From: Ficedula albicollis
Lineage: Eukaryota > Chordata > Aves > Passeriformes > Muscicapidae
NCBI RefSeq assembly: GCF_000247815.1
Contig: NC_021676.1
Span: 3,253,544-3,317,543 of the forward strand
Direction of reading: 5' to 3'
Length of the DNA: 64,000 bases
Both the position numbers and the translations under genes were made by a program. Numbering within the stretch: the first letter of the stretch is position 1; the number at the start of each line of letters is the position of its first letter. Of this stretch, positions 14,023 to 26,606 are shown piece after piece. The notes under the pieces were generated by a model, which did not search any database, had not been told where the DNA came from, and was given only the letters and a program-made list of their open reading frames with translations.

Positions 14023-17000
14023 TAACTAAATTCACAGCATCTATACACTGTCCATAAAGACAAATAAAATGTAAATATTTCTCAGCTGAAATGCAGAATT
14101 GCTTAATCTCTCTCCTGGTGCCATATTTTACTTCAGCTGTGTCTGACTGCACTTTGTCCTACCTATAAATAAAGTCATTAGATTGTCCACAGAGCCTTGC
14201 AGACATGTCTATAATCAGCAGTGTTATAATCCCAGCACTTTCTGCATTGGGAGTCTGATCTATACAAACACGAACACAATAGTAGAGGGATTTTAAAAGT
14301 CAAATAAATGTCACTGGAGTGCAGTAGTAAATGTGTCCAAGGAATGTGTTACCTTAATTGAAAATTCAAATTACTGAGCATTGCTCCTTTTCAATAAAAC
14401 ATTCAGTGCTGTTGAATGAAAAATCAATAGCTGCTTTATAGTGCATTTTTCTTAAGCAGTAGGCAAGAACTCAATTCCCCTTCAAAGGATTTTTATTCTT
14501 CTATCTTTAGTATTTACTTCTCTCCCTCTTTTTCTCTCTCTCCATAGCAGAACTGCCTTCAGATTCTTTTGTAAGCCAAAGCATTCTTCACTGGCAAAAC
14601 AAAACCAGAGCATGTGGTATTCAAATTTGGTAGCTATTGCAGTTAAGTCATTATAAAGTCAGGTGCATGGGTACCTCTTTTTCCTGAATGAACACTTAAT
14701 TTAAACTGTGTCTACTGAGGTTTCAGGAAATACTCTAGTTCACATTGGGATAGGATAGGATTTAATTTTAAGGCAGGAGATTTGACATCCTTGTAGGGTA
14801 ATTTGAGATCTTGATATTTGGGGGGTGGAGGGGGGGGGGAAGAACAAATATGTAGAAGCTCAGCTGGAAATTGTGAAAATGTGGTGGAGATTTGTAAGGA
14901 AAATTGAAAGGAAATTGTAAATGCCTGCTAAAGAAGGGATTGTGGAATGTGAAGTTCTCAGGGAAGATTCTCCATGATGCTTGATAGAGGCTGAGAGGAC
15001 TCTGTTGCTTTTGGTGTTTGACCTGAGCAGTTGGCAGCTTCCATCATGAAAGGCCCACGGTGTCCCTTTCTACTGTCACTATTTCCTTGGGAGGGAGCAC
15101 AGGAAATGTTTGTGTTCTGTGTTGGTACCTGCCCCTTCTCCCCTCCTTTTCCTGCACACCTGGGAGCCAGTGAGGCTTTCCAGCAATTCAGCCTGAGGAC
15201 ACAGCACATTTCTGGGATTCCTGCCCCAGCTGTGTCTCAGCAAACACTCTCATCTCCAGTGTGGAAACTGCTGAAATAATCTGCACCATAGTGATGAGAA
15301 ACATTTTCAGATTTGCCATATAACTTGTGAAAAGCCCTCATGCTGCAAGCTGCTGTGCACAGTGGCATTTGGGAGTTTGGAGTCAAAATTATATTAATCT
15401 CTGAGGATAAATATGAAGGAGGTCATTAAATTCCAGCATATAAATCACAAATATTGATTATAGCTGGTACTTGAATACATAGTGTCACTACATATGCCAT
15501 AGCCTGAAGTTGTGAATATATTGCACATTCCCACAGCTTTTTGAATTAATCCTAAGCATCCGTTGTTTTGCAAGAGAGCAGAGAGCAATGACAGTAAGTG
15601 TTACTTAGAGCATAAGCTCCCAGGGAAATGTGCCTCGCTAAAAGACCAGGAATGAGCTTTAATTTAAGTTTGCAGATCAAAATAATTCCTTGGAACATAG
15701 ATGAAAATTGTGTGCGCCAATGTAGACTCGTTGGTTTTGATGGAACTTGTCCTTTCACAGCGTTGCACTGATGTGACTTAGCAACAAGGATCATTAGTCC
15801 CTGAGCTAAAAACGAGAGCAGGAAAAGAGCCAGTTCAAAGTACGCATTACAGCAGGAAAAGCACTGCTGCTGCATGTGCTGGAGTGTTATTGCCTTTCCC
15901 CGAGGTAAAGATTGCTTCTTCAGCTCAGCCTTCTTGTTGTCCCCAATGCCATAAGCAGCTGCTTTTTTTTTTTTTTTCCCCTTTCACTTTTGTTTTGCTT
16001 TGGTTTATATTCTGCAGCTTTTCAAATTAACAGGTGCTTGTGGAGAAGCATAAGTAGGCTTAGAGACCTAAAAATTCAAAAATGCTGTAGAGACTGGGTG
16101 TGTGGGCTGATGCTGAAATTCTCCCATGTGTAGCAAATCATGAAGAACTCATGGCTGGTCACCCAGAGGCAGAATCTAATCTGTATTTGTGGCAACAGAT
16201 GTAAATTCTGGAAGCTTTTTCAGTATCTTATCCAGTCTGTTTTCAACCAGCTAAAAATGAGAGCTTGATTTTTGACTCATCAGTGAAGTCAAAGAGTGAT
16301 GAAAGAACCAAGTCTGTTATTTTGCTCACTGCACAAAGTCAGTGTCCTTAAGTGACTTCTGACTTTTTCAGCCAACATAAGATGTTTTTCTCCCTGTGCT
16401 GAGCAAATCCATGAGTGGCAAACAGAGTTCAGAGCAAGTTTGCCCTGCCTCTCCCTCCTCACCTCCCTGGCCTCTACAGCAGAGCCTGCTCCCAGAACAG
16501 GGTATTGCCCAGGATTTCCTGGTGGGGCCGTGGCCCTTGGGACACCTCTGTGTTGTGATCCTGTTCTGGTTCACCTCTCACAACCAGAACAAGTTCCTGG
16601 CCTCCCTGCAGCCCTGCTGGGTGTGCTGCCCATCTGAGCACCCTGCTGTAGGGTGGTGATCAAAGCAAAGCCAGGCACAAACTGCACCAGCCTGAGTTCT
16701 GGTCCAGCACTGCCCAGTTCGGGCACCTCTGGCTCCACCCGAGCCCCTCTGCTTGGTGGGTGGGGAGAGGACTTTGGGATGGGGAGGCTGAGGGAAGGAA
16801 GGAGGGAAATGATGAAATGATGAAAGGTTATTCTTTCTGTGGCGTGGAGATGTGAATGCAGCTCATCTGAGAGCTGCTGTCCCAGCCTCCCATGGTGCAA
16901 ACACAGCATTGCTCCCCTGTTAACACAGAGTTTAATTTCTTTTAGGAAAATTTCCAAGCTCTTAATTCCATCCTTCATCAGTGTGAAAAATAGTTGCTTT

Positions 17001-17849
17001 TAAAAGCAGCATGTGAATGGAAGAGTTTCTAGCTGACACAGGTTCCCAGTATTTAATGATTTGGATGAAACTGAAATTTTCTTTTTTTGGTTTTATTTTT
17101 TTCCTTGGGAAAATCTATTTTCTCTCACAGGGAAAAAAAAAAAATAAAAATACAACTTAGAAGGCAATCTACCACTGATTGCAATGGGCTAGAAGAGATA
17201 AGCAATGGGAAAAAAATGACAAAAAGAAGAAATACCCAATAAATGATTGATAACAGTGAGATAGGGTAACGGTGGAAGATGGGTAAAATCCCAGTTTGAT
17301 TCTGAGCTGATCCTGTTAGCAAAACAATTCACAGAAGATGATGTCTGGAGGGCTATGGGATTATGGGTCATCTTCGAACTTGGCTTAACCTTGAGGAATT
17401 TAATTTAAGTCAGTGACTTTGTAAATAAGTTTAGTCAACATACCTTTAAAGTTTTACAAATATAAATTAGAGATATATTGCTGCAAAATAGCAAGAAATG
17501 CAAAAATAGTAGTAATGGCTACTCTTCTTACTGAAAGATAAGCAAATTCTGAGAAGTAGCAAAAGAAGGCAAAAAAAAGCTTAAATTTAACATTTTATTG
17601 ATTTTACTTTTAAGACAAAAGGAAAAGAAATGTTTAGCTTCCCTACATTTATTCTAACCCACTAAAACTTAGATTTATTTATTTTTACCCTGCTGATCTT
17701 AGGCTTTCATTCTTTGTGATGCCTGTATCAAACAGGATAACTGAGAAGTGTTAAAAAAAAAAAATCAGATTGCTCAGAACATGTTTCCCCAGAGTGACAT
17801 AAATCCTGGCATTTGAATGTTGCATTCTGTCACCTCACCCTGAGCAGGA
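14023..17849. other. Unannotated sequence, GC-richer near 16.4-16.8 kb
   Basis: No recognisable gene or repeat family. A GC-richer patch at 16440-16780 produces overlapping open frames on both strands (for example 16571-16978 minus, 135 codons), but none has domain character. T-runs of about 15 occur near 15963. A short G-rich stretch is at 14820-14840. Confidence 0.5.
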
Positions 17850-17946
17850 GAACGAATGGCTCCCGCTAATACGGAATCTTATTCTCGAGCAATGACGAGC
17901 AGCTTCCTCCAAATTAATTTCAGACAAGACAAACGATGTGGAGGAG
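17850..17946. other. CpG-retaining segment, possible conserved noncoding element
   Basis: This stretch keeps several CpG sites (cccgct, tacgga, ctcgag, gacgag, aacgat) and homeodomain-type aaattaattt within AT-rich surroundings. CpG retention and low repetitiveness are what a constrained regulatory element would show, but conservation cannot be judged from one sequence. Confidence 0.2.
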
Positions 17947-18132
17947 CCAAGCCAATCCCCCCATGACCTCCCCTGAGGATTTTGCAGACTGCCACTGCTC
18001 CTTGTGAAGCAAGGGCGGGAGCTGCCAGGGACAGAGGCACCAAGCCAATCCCCCCATGACCTCCCCTGGAGGATTTTGCAGACTGCCACTGCTCCTTGTG
18101 AAGCAAGGGCTGGGAGCTGCCAGGGACAGAGG
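17947..18132. repeat. Two-copy tandem duplication, 93-bp unit
   Basis: Copy 1 (17947-18039) and copy 2 (18040-18132) both begin ccaagccaatccccccatga and end in gccagggacagaggca. Differences are a one-base indel at cctga/cctgga and a cgg/ctgg change. The duplication creates overlapping minus-strand open frames of 84-164 codons, which I consider artefacts of repetition. Confidence 0.93.
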
Positions 18133-18428
18133 CAGCAGGGGCTGGAGGCGCCCCAGACTCCGCTGCTCTGTCAGATGTTTGCTGAGCATCTCCCAAGTGT
18201 GGGGGTGAGGCCTGGGGAAAGAATTGCTGCCACAGCAAAGATCCTCCCGAGTAGGATGGTTTGGGATGTGGTCTTGCATCAGGTGCCTTTCGAATCCCTG
18301 GGTGGTGTGAAGTGATCCCAGAGGTGGCTGAGGAACAGGGACAAGGTAGGAGCCCCATGGTGAGAATTTCCATGTGTGGGTTCCGTGGGGGGTGTAAACT
18401 CAGGTATGGCTGCGTTGGTTGTTGATAT

Positions 18429-18681
18429 TGATGTCTAAAGAGGTTACCTGGAACAGAGGCTGGACAGAGTTAAAGGAATAAAGCAGGGATTTATTAAAAG
18501 GCTTCAAAGGATTCACCTCGAGCAGTGCAAGAGCCTGGCCATGGCTACACCCAACATAGAACCAGAGTCAGGAGTTTTCCCACTTTTATAAGTTTTGTCC
18601 ATTTCCATATGGGGTTCATTGTGCAATCCCAGCTCCAGGTTCTACAGTCCCACCCTCCCAGATTCTCTCCTCAATTCTCTC

Positions 18682-18753
<72 letters not shown>

Positions 18754-18895
18754 TGTCCTTGGTTCTGGGCTGGAAAAGGATTGTTTTGTGTGACTGAGCT
18801 GGGAGGAGAACTTGGGACACTTTATATGGAGCTCAGAGTCACACACCAGTGCAGTGCAGAATGTGGAAAATTGAAAGCTACAACTTAAGACATCA
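18429..18895 (-). mobile_element. Endogenous-retrovirus solo LTR interrupted by a C-run
   Basis: The ends are tgatgtct at 18429 and agacatca ending at 18895, a perfect 8-bp terminal inversion with TG...CA. On the minus strand the order is U3, a TATA box (TATAAAAG, plus positions 18583-18590), then AATAAA (plus 18490-18495) about 90 bp downstream, then a U5 containing ctctgtccagcctctgtt. Flanking atat at 18425-18428 and 18896-18899 gives a possible 4-bp target duplication, though atat is low-complexity. No gag/pol sequence adjoins, so it is a solo LTR. It shares ends and promoter layout with the LTR at 27500-28059. A 71-base C-run sits in U3. Confidence 0.85.
18683..18753. repeat. C71 homopolymer inside the LTR
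   Basis: An uninterrupted run of 71 C, preceded by a pyrimidine-rich ctctcc stretch and followed by tgtccttgg. The related LTR at 27500-28059 has no C-run at the corresponding place, upstream of its shared ctggaaaaggactg segment. Confidence 0.95.
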
Positions 18896-19559
18896 ATATT
18901 GTGGTACTTTCTAAGTCTTATGGAAGAGATTCATACCTCTTTATATCCTCATTTTCTATTCTGTAAGAAATGTGGGTAGAAAGGGAATGTGAGTGGTTTT
19001 GTGTCGATGTGATGACCATTCCAGAGGTTCCTTTTCCCCATTCCTACAAATCACACAATGTGAGAAACAGAGAAAAAGGAACATTATTCAATAAACATTT
19101 CACATTGCAAGGGAAGGAATTAATCTATAACACCAAAATGTTTCTTCTTCTGTTTTTTTTTTTTTGTTTTTTTCCTTTTTGTGAAACAATTATATCTTTT
19201 TTCCTATTCAAGCATATGGGGCATTATAGCTGATTTTAGAGCCCATGTATGGCTTTGTTCTGCCTGATTTCAACATAGCCAGAACAAAATGTGCTAAACT
19301 GCATTAAGCATTAACATCAGAGGGTGGCCCAGCAGACCACATGCAGCTTTTAATTAGACACATGCAATTGTGTGTGAGCTGGCTGGCTTGCACAGAGTTA
19401 AATGAGAGCAGTTTGACCTTCTGGCTGCAGAGTGCTAAATGCTGTGGCACTGAAGCCATTGTAACACAAACCACACTGCTCACCTTCCCACCCAGCCAGC
19501 CCAGCCTGGCTCTTGCCAGCCCAACCAAATGAACAGTTGGAAAGGTGTGTTCAGCACTA
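18896..19559. other. Unannotated sequence
   Basis: Single-copy-looking DNA with a T-rich stretch near 19151-19180. No gene or repeat recognised. Confidence 0.5.
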
Positions 19560-19745
19560 GCCAGATCCCATTCTCTTAATTATGCAGCTTTCACCATTCT
19601 GCTGCTCTAAATCACCCTTGCCCAGGGGTGGTATAATTACTGCTGAATAGCCTAGTGCTGAATAACTTAATATACTAGAGGCAACAATTGTTCCCAGAAT
19701 GCGGCTGTTCCACTCTGCCTGTTTACTCGAGTTCTTCAGAAAAAT
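19560..19745. other. Possible conserved noncoding element
   Basis: A complex, non-repetitive stretch rich in homeodomain-type motifs (cttaattatgcag, tataattactg) and a caattgttcc SOX-like site, with retained CpGs (atgcggc, ctcgag). This resembles vertebrate regulatory elements in texture only. Confidence 0.2.
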
Positions 19746-19995
19746 TATCCCCCGACTTCAGTACTCTTCAGGGAACTTCTGGTCCTTGCCTTGAATATTT
19801 TGGTCACAAGCTCAGCCCTTTGAGAGAAAGCTAAAAGACTTCCTTAGAAGACTGAAATGGTAATGGAATAAATATCTTCAGAAGCTCTATAGAACATAGT
19901 TTTAATTCTGTCATGGTCATGCTATTCATTTTAACTTAATCTCTACTGCCAACCCGTTTCTTTTGAACTGCTCAAAATTCTTTTTTCCCAATTTG

Positions 19996-20012
19996 AAAAA
20001 AAAAAAAAAAAA

Positions 20013-20053
<41 letters not shown>

Positions 20054-20060
20054 AAAAAAA
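19996..20060. repeat. A19-C29-A17 homopolymer block
   Basis: Nineteen A (19996-20014), twenty-nine C (20015-20043) and seventeen A (20044-20060), with no interruptions. The C-run appears to split an A-run. Confidence 0.95.
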
Positions 20061-23000
20061 GAAAGCTAAACTTACAAACCCCAATAACCAAAGGTCACTT
20101 TTATCTTTAGTATTTTAATAACCTATTATAGTTTGCATTTGCAACTGGAGGATTTCCATCAGATCCAGTGCAAGATGCTGCTCCATTTCTTGCAGGCACG
20201 TGGTCCTTTGCTGGCTCTGTGCTTGGTGTGAGTGGGAGCAGCTCATTGCTGCTCTCTCTCTCCACTTAAGTGCTTTTGTGACATTTCTGTTGAATAGTGC
20301 AGTGATATTGGTGGTACAAGGCTTTTCATTGATGTGTCAAAGGCTTTTCAAAAAGTTTATCCTGCAAATGCTGCTCTGCAAGGAGAATTTTCTCCAGATG
20401 AGAGGCGTTAGCATTAACCCTCTGAAGGGTTTAGCAACCGAGAATGTCTCAAAACTCTAATCTGTTATTTAGTATAATTTTGATTATTTAAAATCTGCAT
20501 TGCAGTGAAGTGATACAGAAATATTTGCCTACTTTACATTGGAAGTGCCCAGTTTAGAGTTATAAATGTGTAGTGTTGATCTATGAGTCTGGCCTCAGTG
20601 TTGTATGCCAATTATCTTGAGGAATAACCTTTGGGTCTCACCGTGATTTGACAATTAATTTTCACTTAATTTTGTTTACTGTTGTCTGTCTTTAAGACGT
20701 GAAAAATACCCATATGAAAGGAAGCACTGGCAGTTAAGTCTGTACAGACTCACACTAAGCTGTCTGAAGGTGGCCCCTGTGACCTCAGCAGGGTTTATTT
20801 GCCCAAGGTGCAGAACTCTTTGTATGTCACCCCAAAGTGCATTTCTGCATTTCTGTGCATGTTTAAATGTTGCAGCAAACAGTTAAACTCCTGAGAAGTG
20901 GGGAATGGATTCTATTACTTCAGCAGACACTCATTCTAAACCATATTTGCTTATAACCTTATCTGAATAAAGGCTGCCCTGGTTCTGAAATCTATAATGT
21001 TATTTCATTACCCTCACATTCAAACACGCATACAAATCTGACAAGCAGGAAATTCATTGGCTGAAAGCAGCTTCCACTTCAGCAGCTGTATCTATTTTGG
21101 TGTATTGTCTTGGAGGCTGTGTCAATGAGCATCCCTATTCAAGTGCTCAGCCTTCAAGTGCTGAAGTTTTTGATTGGAAGCAGACTAATATTAATCTTCG
21201 GTTATCAAAAAGTCTAATTCATCATCTCTTTCCCCAAGTCCCCAGTAAAAAGAACTTTTTTTTTGGTTTGTTTTTGTAAGTCTGACAAAAATTCATTTTT
21301 TATTTGCTGAAGTAAGATTTTATTTAAACAAAATGACAACCCCCAGAGCAGGATATGAAACTAAAGAACTTAAGTGTCTGATGTTACGGCATGTGAAATC
21401 AAAATATTCTCTGTACCTTGGAGACCAGACCTACCAGACAAAAGCCAGGTAAACTAATTAATGTTGAGCAAAGAACATTTTATATATTATGGCTCTCTGG
21501 GCTAATTTCGCCCCTTTTGAGATACTCATTGTATAAAGCTCCTTAAATCAGTAGGACACAAGACACTGAGAGCAAGGTCAGTGAAACCAGACTCTTTTGG
21601 GATATAATGAATGGAGACAGAATTCTCCAAGGGATCTTCTTAATGTATGTCAGGAGCACAACAGATCACAGAATGGTGGTTATGTATCTCTAGGTCTATT
21701 TTTTTTTTTTAATCCCCAGCTGCTGTTTCCATGTTTTCTTCTCGAACATTTCTAAACTGAATATGAGGGTTTAACAGGGTTTAATTTAATGAAATTCTCA
21801 TTATCAAACTGTCTCTTCATGGGAAAAAGAGAAAGATGGACATATGGAAGAAAAATCAGGAATATGTTCCTATTTGGTTAAAAATTGAAGTTGATGAGCA
21901 GCCATCTAACATGGGTTGGATTGTTCCTTATTTTATGGAGTTATGCTTTTCATGGATAACTTAAATTGCAGAATTCCTTCATGTGGGCTGTCTGAATATG
22001 CAGAAGGAAGGGTCCAGTAAACTCCAGTAAACTCACAGACAGTAAAGCTGAGTTGCTGACTCATCCTAATCTATATTTGATCTTTAAGTAGCTTGAAAGA
22101 GAAATCCAACAATTAAGAAATGCTACATATTTTCTCTGGAAGTCATATAAAAATTATCGATGACTGTGAGTTTTGGATGCATAGCTGTTTGTTGAGTCTT
22201 GAAGCTAACATCATGTAAAACCAGGCAAGAAAACAAAAATCAATAGTGCAGCTTTATACAAATTATCCATTAGATTTCAGAGATGTACTTGACCCATTAA
22301 GGTCAACTAACTTTGTAGAATTATTTCTGTTCCTTCAGGTTGATTTCATATATGGGAAGCATGACTTGTCTATACTGAGCATGAGAAACAAATCTTTTTA
22401 GTTATACAAAGCACAAATTGGTAATCTGGAAGAAGCAAATATCTATATACATTTCTGATTTATGTCTCAAGACAAATATGAAGAAAATATTTCATTTAGC
22501 ATGACCTTGTCAGTGTTTTCCAGGCTGCCTTCATTCACAGAGGCACGTGCACCAGTATGGTCTAGTCTGTCTCTAATGATTTTGGATATGGTTATCTTTA
22601 AGAAGCTATTTTTCTATGAACTGCTAAAAGATTTTATACCCTGAAGTACCTCTACTTTCACCATTCATAACTAAATTGGAACACTCAATTTTGAAGTAAT
22701 AGTTAGTGTGATTTATTATTTACCAAGGCAGCAATGAAGAAATGTATTTGAAAAGAAGCCAGTAGCAAATTACAATCGATTTGCACAATATAACAAATAA
22801 AATGTTTTAGGGAGGCAGACTTGCTGTTTGAAATGATACGTGATCCATAATAATATTTCCAAGATGTCTGCTTCTTTATTACTGTCAACAATTCATTAAT
22901 CATCTTCCTACAAAGAAAGCTACTCACCCTTCCTGCTGGTTCTCACATCTAAGAAAGTGCAGATTTTGGCTCTGGGATTTCAATCCATGCTTTACAAAAA

Positions 23001-23195
23001 GCTGTTGTTTCAGTAACATGAACATACAGAACTTCTAAGTGTCCATTTATGTGCCTTTGGGGTGAAGGCAGGGAAAATTAGTTACCCTGTGATGAAATCA
23101 CAATATGGTTATGGTCATATATATCTGTTGATATATAGTCATTTTCCAATAAGGTAAGAGTGAATTTTCATAACCAAAAAAAGACATAATATTCA
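20061..23195. other. Unannotated AT-rich sequence
   Basis: No gene, RNA or classified repeat recognised. A minor 11-bp tandem (ccagtaaactc) occurs near 22015. Open frames are 90 codons or fewer and lack domain character. Confidence 0.5.
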
Positions 23196-23269
23196 AATCA
23201 GAGAATAAGAGATTTGGGGTTAGATGGACCTTAAAGATCAGATCACTCAGTTCCAGCCCCATTCCCATG
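23196..23269 (-). mobile_element. CR1 LINE 3'-end fragment
   Basis: Reads as a reversed CR1 terminus: aatcagagaat (octamer remnant), tttggggttagatggacctt, aaagatca and agttccagccccattcccatg, matching the CR1 order ..GGTTGGAAGGGACCTTAAAGATCA..AGTTCCAACCCC..CATG. About 75 bp, clearly degenerate. Confidence 0.7.
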
Positions 23270-25954
23270 TTTTACTGCACATTTTCCTGCTTGTTTTCTT
23301 CCCAAGGAAGAAAAGGAATCAGAAGCCCAAGATGCCCGAGTTAAAAAAAAAAAAAAATGTTCTAGCCCAGTGATAGTAATGTGCCTAAATGAGGCAGTAA
23401 AACTTCCACAGTAAGGTTTGTTGAATTCTCTGCTGCTTGCTGTGTGTATTTCTCAGATTGTGTTGGACATTTCACTGCATCCTTGAGATAACATAGAAGA
23501 GTTGCAGAGGAATGAATTTTCTGCTTCTAGTAAAGCCTAAATGAAAGATTAGATCAACAGAGATGTTTAGGCATGCAAAGATACAGATAAATGCTGACAG
23601 GTTCATCAGAAATCCCACATTTAGGCCAGTGAGTTTATTCAGAATTAAGTGCATTATCCATGTAATTCACTTTTGAAAATATCATCCATCACCAAGCTGG
23701 ATGCTCAAATGCCACTGTAAATCTGGACCAAGTTACTCTTATTGGTAACCAAGACTGGGGGGAAAAAAAACAACTGCAAAGCTGAAAGAATACAATGATA
23801 CAAATAGAGCTACTGCTTTATTTTATCCTTGAATAAAACAGAGTCTGCTTTCTAAACACAGCTCATTACTGTAGAGGAGATCATTCTGCCAAAAACACGG
23901 AGTAGTGCACTAAGTTATCTAAAAAGCCTCAGGAACTTCTTGGCCAGACAGCACAATCTGTTCAGGCAGCCCTTTGATATGCTATCAGCAGACACAGAGC
24001 AATCTAGCTGTGGCTATTCCCTCTATTACTCTCCCAGACTGCTGCTGCTCCCTGGGTTGTATTTCTGTGCATATCCATGCATTTAGGAATCCTTAATGGA
24101 TTTCCCTGACATGAATTCATGCAATCCATCCTCAACCAGTGCACAGGCAGGGTGAAAATGTGGGGTTAGAAACCTTCATTCAATCAAACTGAGCTGGCAA
24201 CTGCAAAATGTGACATTAGGAGCAATTAATTTAACCATCAGCAGAAAACTTAACTACTGTTCTTGCTATGTTGTGCTCCTTGCAGAATAAAAATAACAAC
24301 TGGCCACTGCATCAGGACTGCTGAAGAGCAAAAGGACAGAACCTCCTCATTCAAGTAAAACAAGTTGCTTTCCAACTGATGGAGTGAATAAAAGCTCTGT
24401 CAAAACCTGGGAGAACGTTTGCTGAGGCAGCTGTGGCTGAGCTAGAAAGAAGCACATGCCTATAAATTAATATAAATGCTGCTATTCATTGCCTTCATTC
24501 AAGGTGCTTCAGGGGATGCAACGTGAGGATAAACAATATGAAAGAGCAGAACGTCACCAGAGCAACGTCTTCCAAAATTTTCTTAATCAATGAATTTTGA
24601 TTTGCACAAGAAATCTTTCATAGGAGAAAGGACTGCACTGATTTTTTTTTTTTTAATTATTTTTGTTTGAATGCAAGTCATTTGCTTTTGTAGGATTTTT
24701 TCATGGGTTTTTCCAGTCTTTAATTTTGGAATTAAACTCTGCCACTTGGATAAGGCAGAGGGGCAGTTAATTAGCCAAGAAATGGGCATTGAGAGCTCTC
24801 AGGAAAAAAAAAAATCACGCTTTTGTAAGTAAAATGATTGCTGAGGATATGGTATTGATTTGGTAGTTTTGCAGTTGAAAATGTTTGCTAATTGGAGAAC
24901 CAATTCTGTATTTTTATTCTCAGCACAGAATCAAGAAGCTTCTGGATTAGTCATCAAGAGCAAATACCTGCAGAAGGAAAAATGAATCCAATAAAAGTCC
25001 AGGATGTGATACTGGGTGACACAACAACCTGGCAGCCATGCTCTGGGCACTCTAAAACTGCCCTGGAAATGGACAGGTAGAAATAATTATAAATATGAAT
25101 CCAAAATTAATATCAGTGGATGCTAGTAGGCAATTATTGCTGGCCAAGCTAATAACATTTTTCAGCTCTGGTTTTCATCAAAATGGTACCTGGGTTTATA
25201 AGTCCATCTGTCAGAGTGAATAACAATAAGATATAGAGCCTTCTGATGTGCTGCTCTTGCTTTCACAAAATTTTCTCTTTTTCTGAGAAATAATTCTGAT
25301 AGAAAGAAACTGGTAAAAGGATAAGGGGTAAAAGGGAGAACTAAAAATTCTAGATGTTTCTTCAGAGCCCTAAAATTTCCAACAAAATATCGGAACAATA
25401 TGAGAATTAGTTTAGATTATTTTTAAATGGATGCCTTTTTTCATTTCCCTCTATATTTATTTCATTAGGCAGTGTTAATCAGGTGTGAATGCAATATTCA
25501 GGAAAGAGAAATCACACTCCTGTTCTGTTTCACGTGTCATTCAAATAGCAAAAAGTGTTTGGTGTTTCACAGGAGATGAATATTTGCAGTCTGCTGGTAA
25601 GGGTTGACAAATGACACCAATCCCTTCCTCACATCTCTTTGAATTTTCTCAAGTTTGTTTGGTTTTGGTTTTTTTGGGGATTTTCAATAAATTTCCCTCT
25701 CTATTCCACACAAGGTATTGATATTTCTGAAAAAGTGCCAGCCACTACCTTGATTAATTTCAATAAATATATGTCCAGCAATTCAAAAAGAAAGAAGGGC
25801 TGAAGTAAATCCACCACCACCACCACCATGCTGCCAGCCCAGTCCCTGCTTTACACCCCTGCACCCCCCAAAATAACTTATCTACAGAGCTCTGGGATGC
25901 TTGCTAGGAAGGTAACATAAAATATAGAGGTATGAATAAATAAGAGAGTGCTTG
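23270..25954. other. Unannotated sequence with a short CCA repeat
   Basis: A (CCA)6 microsatellite is at 25811-25828, and T- and A-runs of 12-14 occur at about 23342 and 24641. No gene or repeat family recognised. Confidence 0.5.
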
Positions 25955-26365
25955 TTTCTCCCAATGTGTGTGCCTTGTGCTGGTTTATGTCACTATCGTG
26001 TCCCTCCCTTCATCCCTACTGTCTCATTCCTTTTATTAATTGCTCTGCTTTTTCTCCCCTTCTTTTTTTCTGGCCTTTCTTCTGCAAGAGCATGACTTCT
26101 GTTCTACTCATTCATTTCTGCTCATTCATTTCTCTTTTCTTCGTTGTCTCTTCACTGTGTAAGTCTCCTTTCCTCTACCCCAGAGAGATTTTCTCTGTTC
26201 TCTCATTTCACTCCTTGTGATTTGTCTGCCCCTCCCTCTGGGTCTAATTCTTCCAATTTCTTTGTCATGTGAGCTCTGTCTCAGGGACCCCCTTGCTCTG
26301 CATTCTGCCTCTACCCTTTCTCTTTATGGCCTTCTACTGATTTAATTCTTTTCTCTCCTCCATAG
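25955..26365. other. Pyrimidine-rich strand-asymmetric region
   Basis: Roughly 400 bp are dominated by C and T on the plus strand (tccctcccttcatcccta, ttctccccttctttttttct, tctcctttcctctacccc and similar), with few A or G. It is not a clean microsatellite. A minus-strand CR1 follows immediately. Confidence 0.6.
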
Positions 26366-26606
26366 TGCACAGCTGGGACCTCCAGCTCTGTCCTCTGATC
26401 TTCATAGAGTCACAGAATAACCTGTGGTGGAAGGAACCCATCGGGATCATCGAGTCCAACTCCTGGCACAGGACACTCCAGGAATGCCATCATGTGAGAG
26501 CGCTGGAGCTCGGGCAGCTTTGGTGCTGTGACCATTCCCTGGGGAGCCTGCTCAGTGCCCCACCACCTTCTGTGGGGAGAACCTTCTAATAACCAATCTA
26601 AAACTC

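Noticed and set aside
16571..16978. 135-codon minus-strand open frame in a GC-richer patch
   Set aside because: Overlapping open frames occur on both strands; no domain and no splice signals at its edges.
17879..18373. 164-codon minus-strand open frame
   Set aside because: Runs through both copies of the 93-bp duplication; no recognisable protein character.
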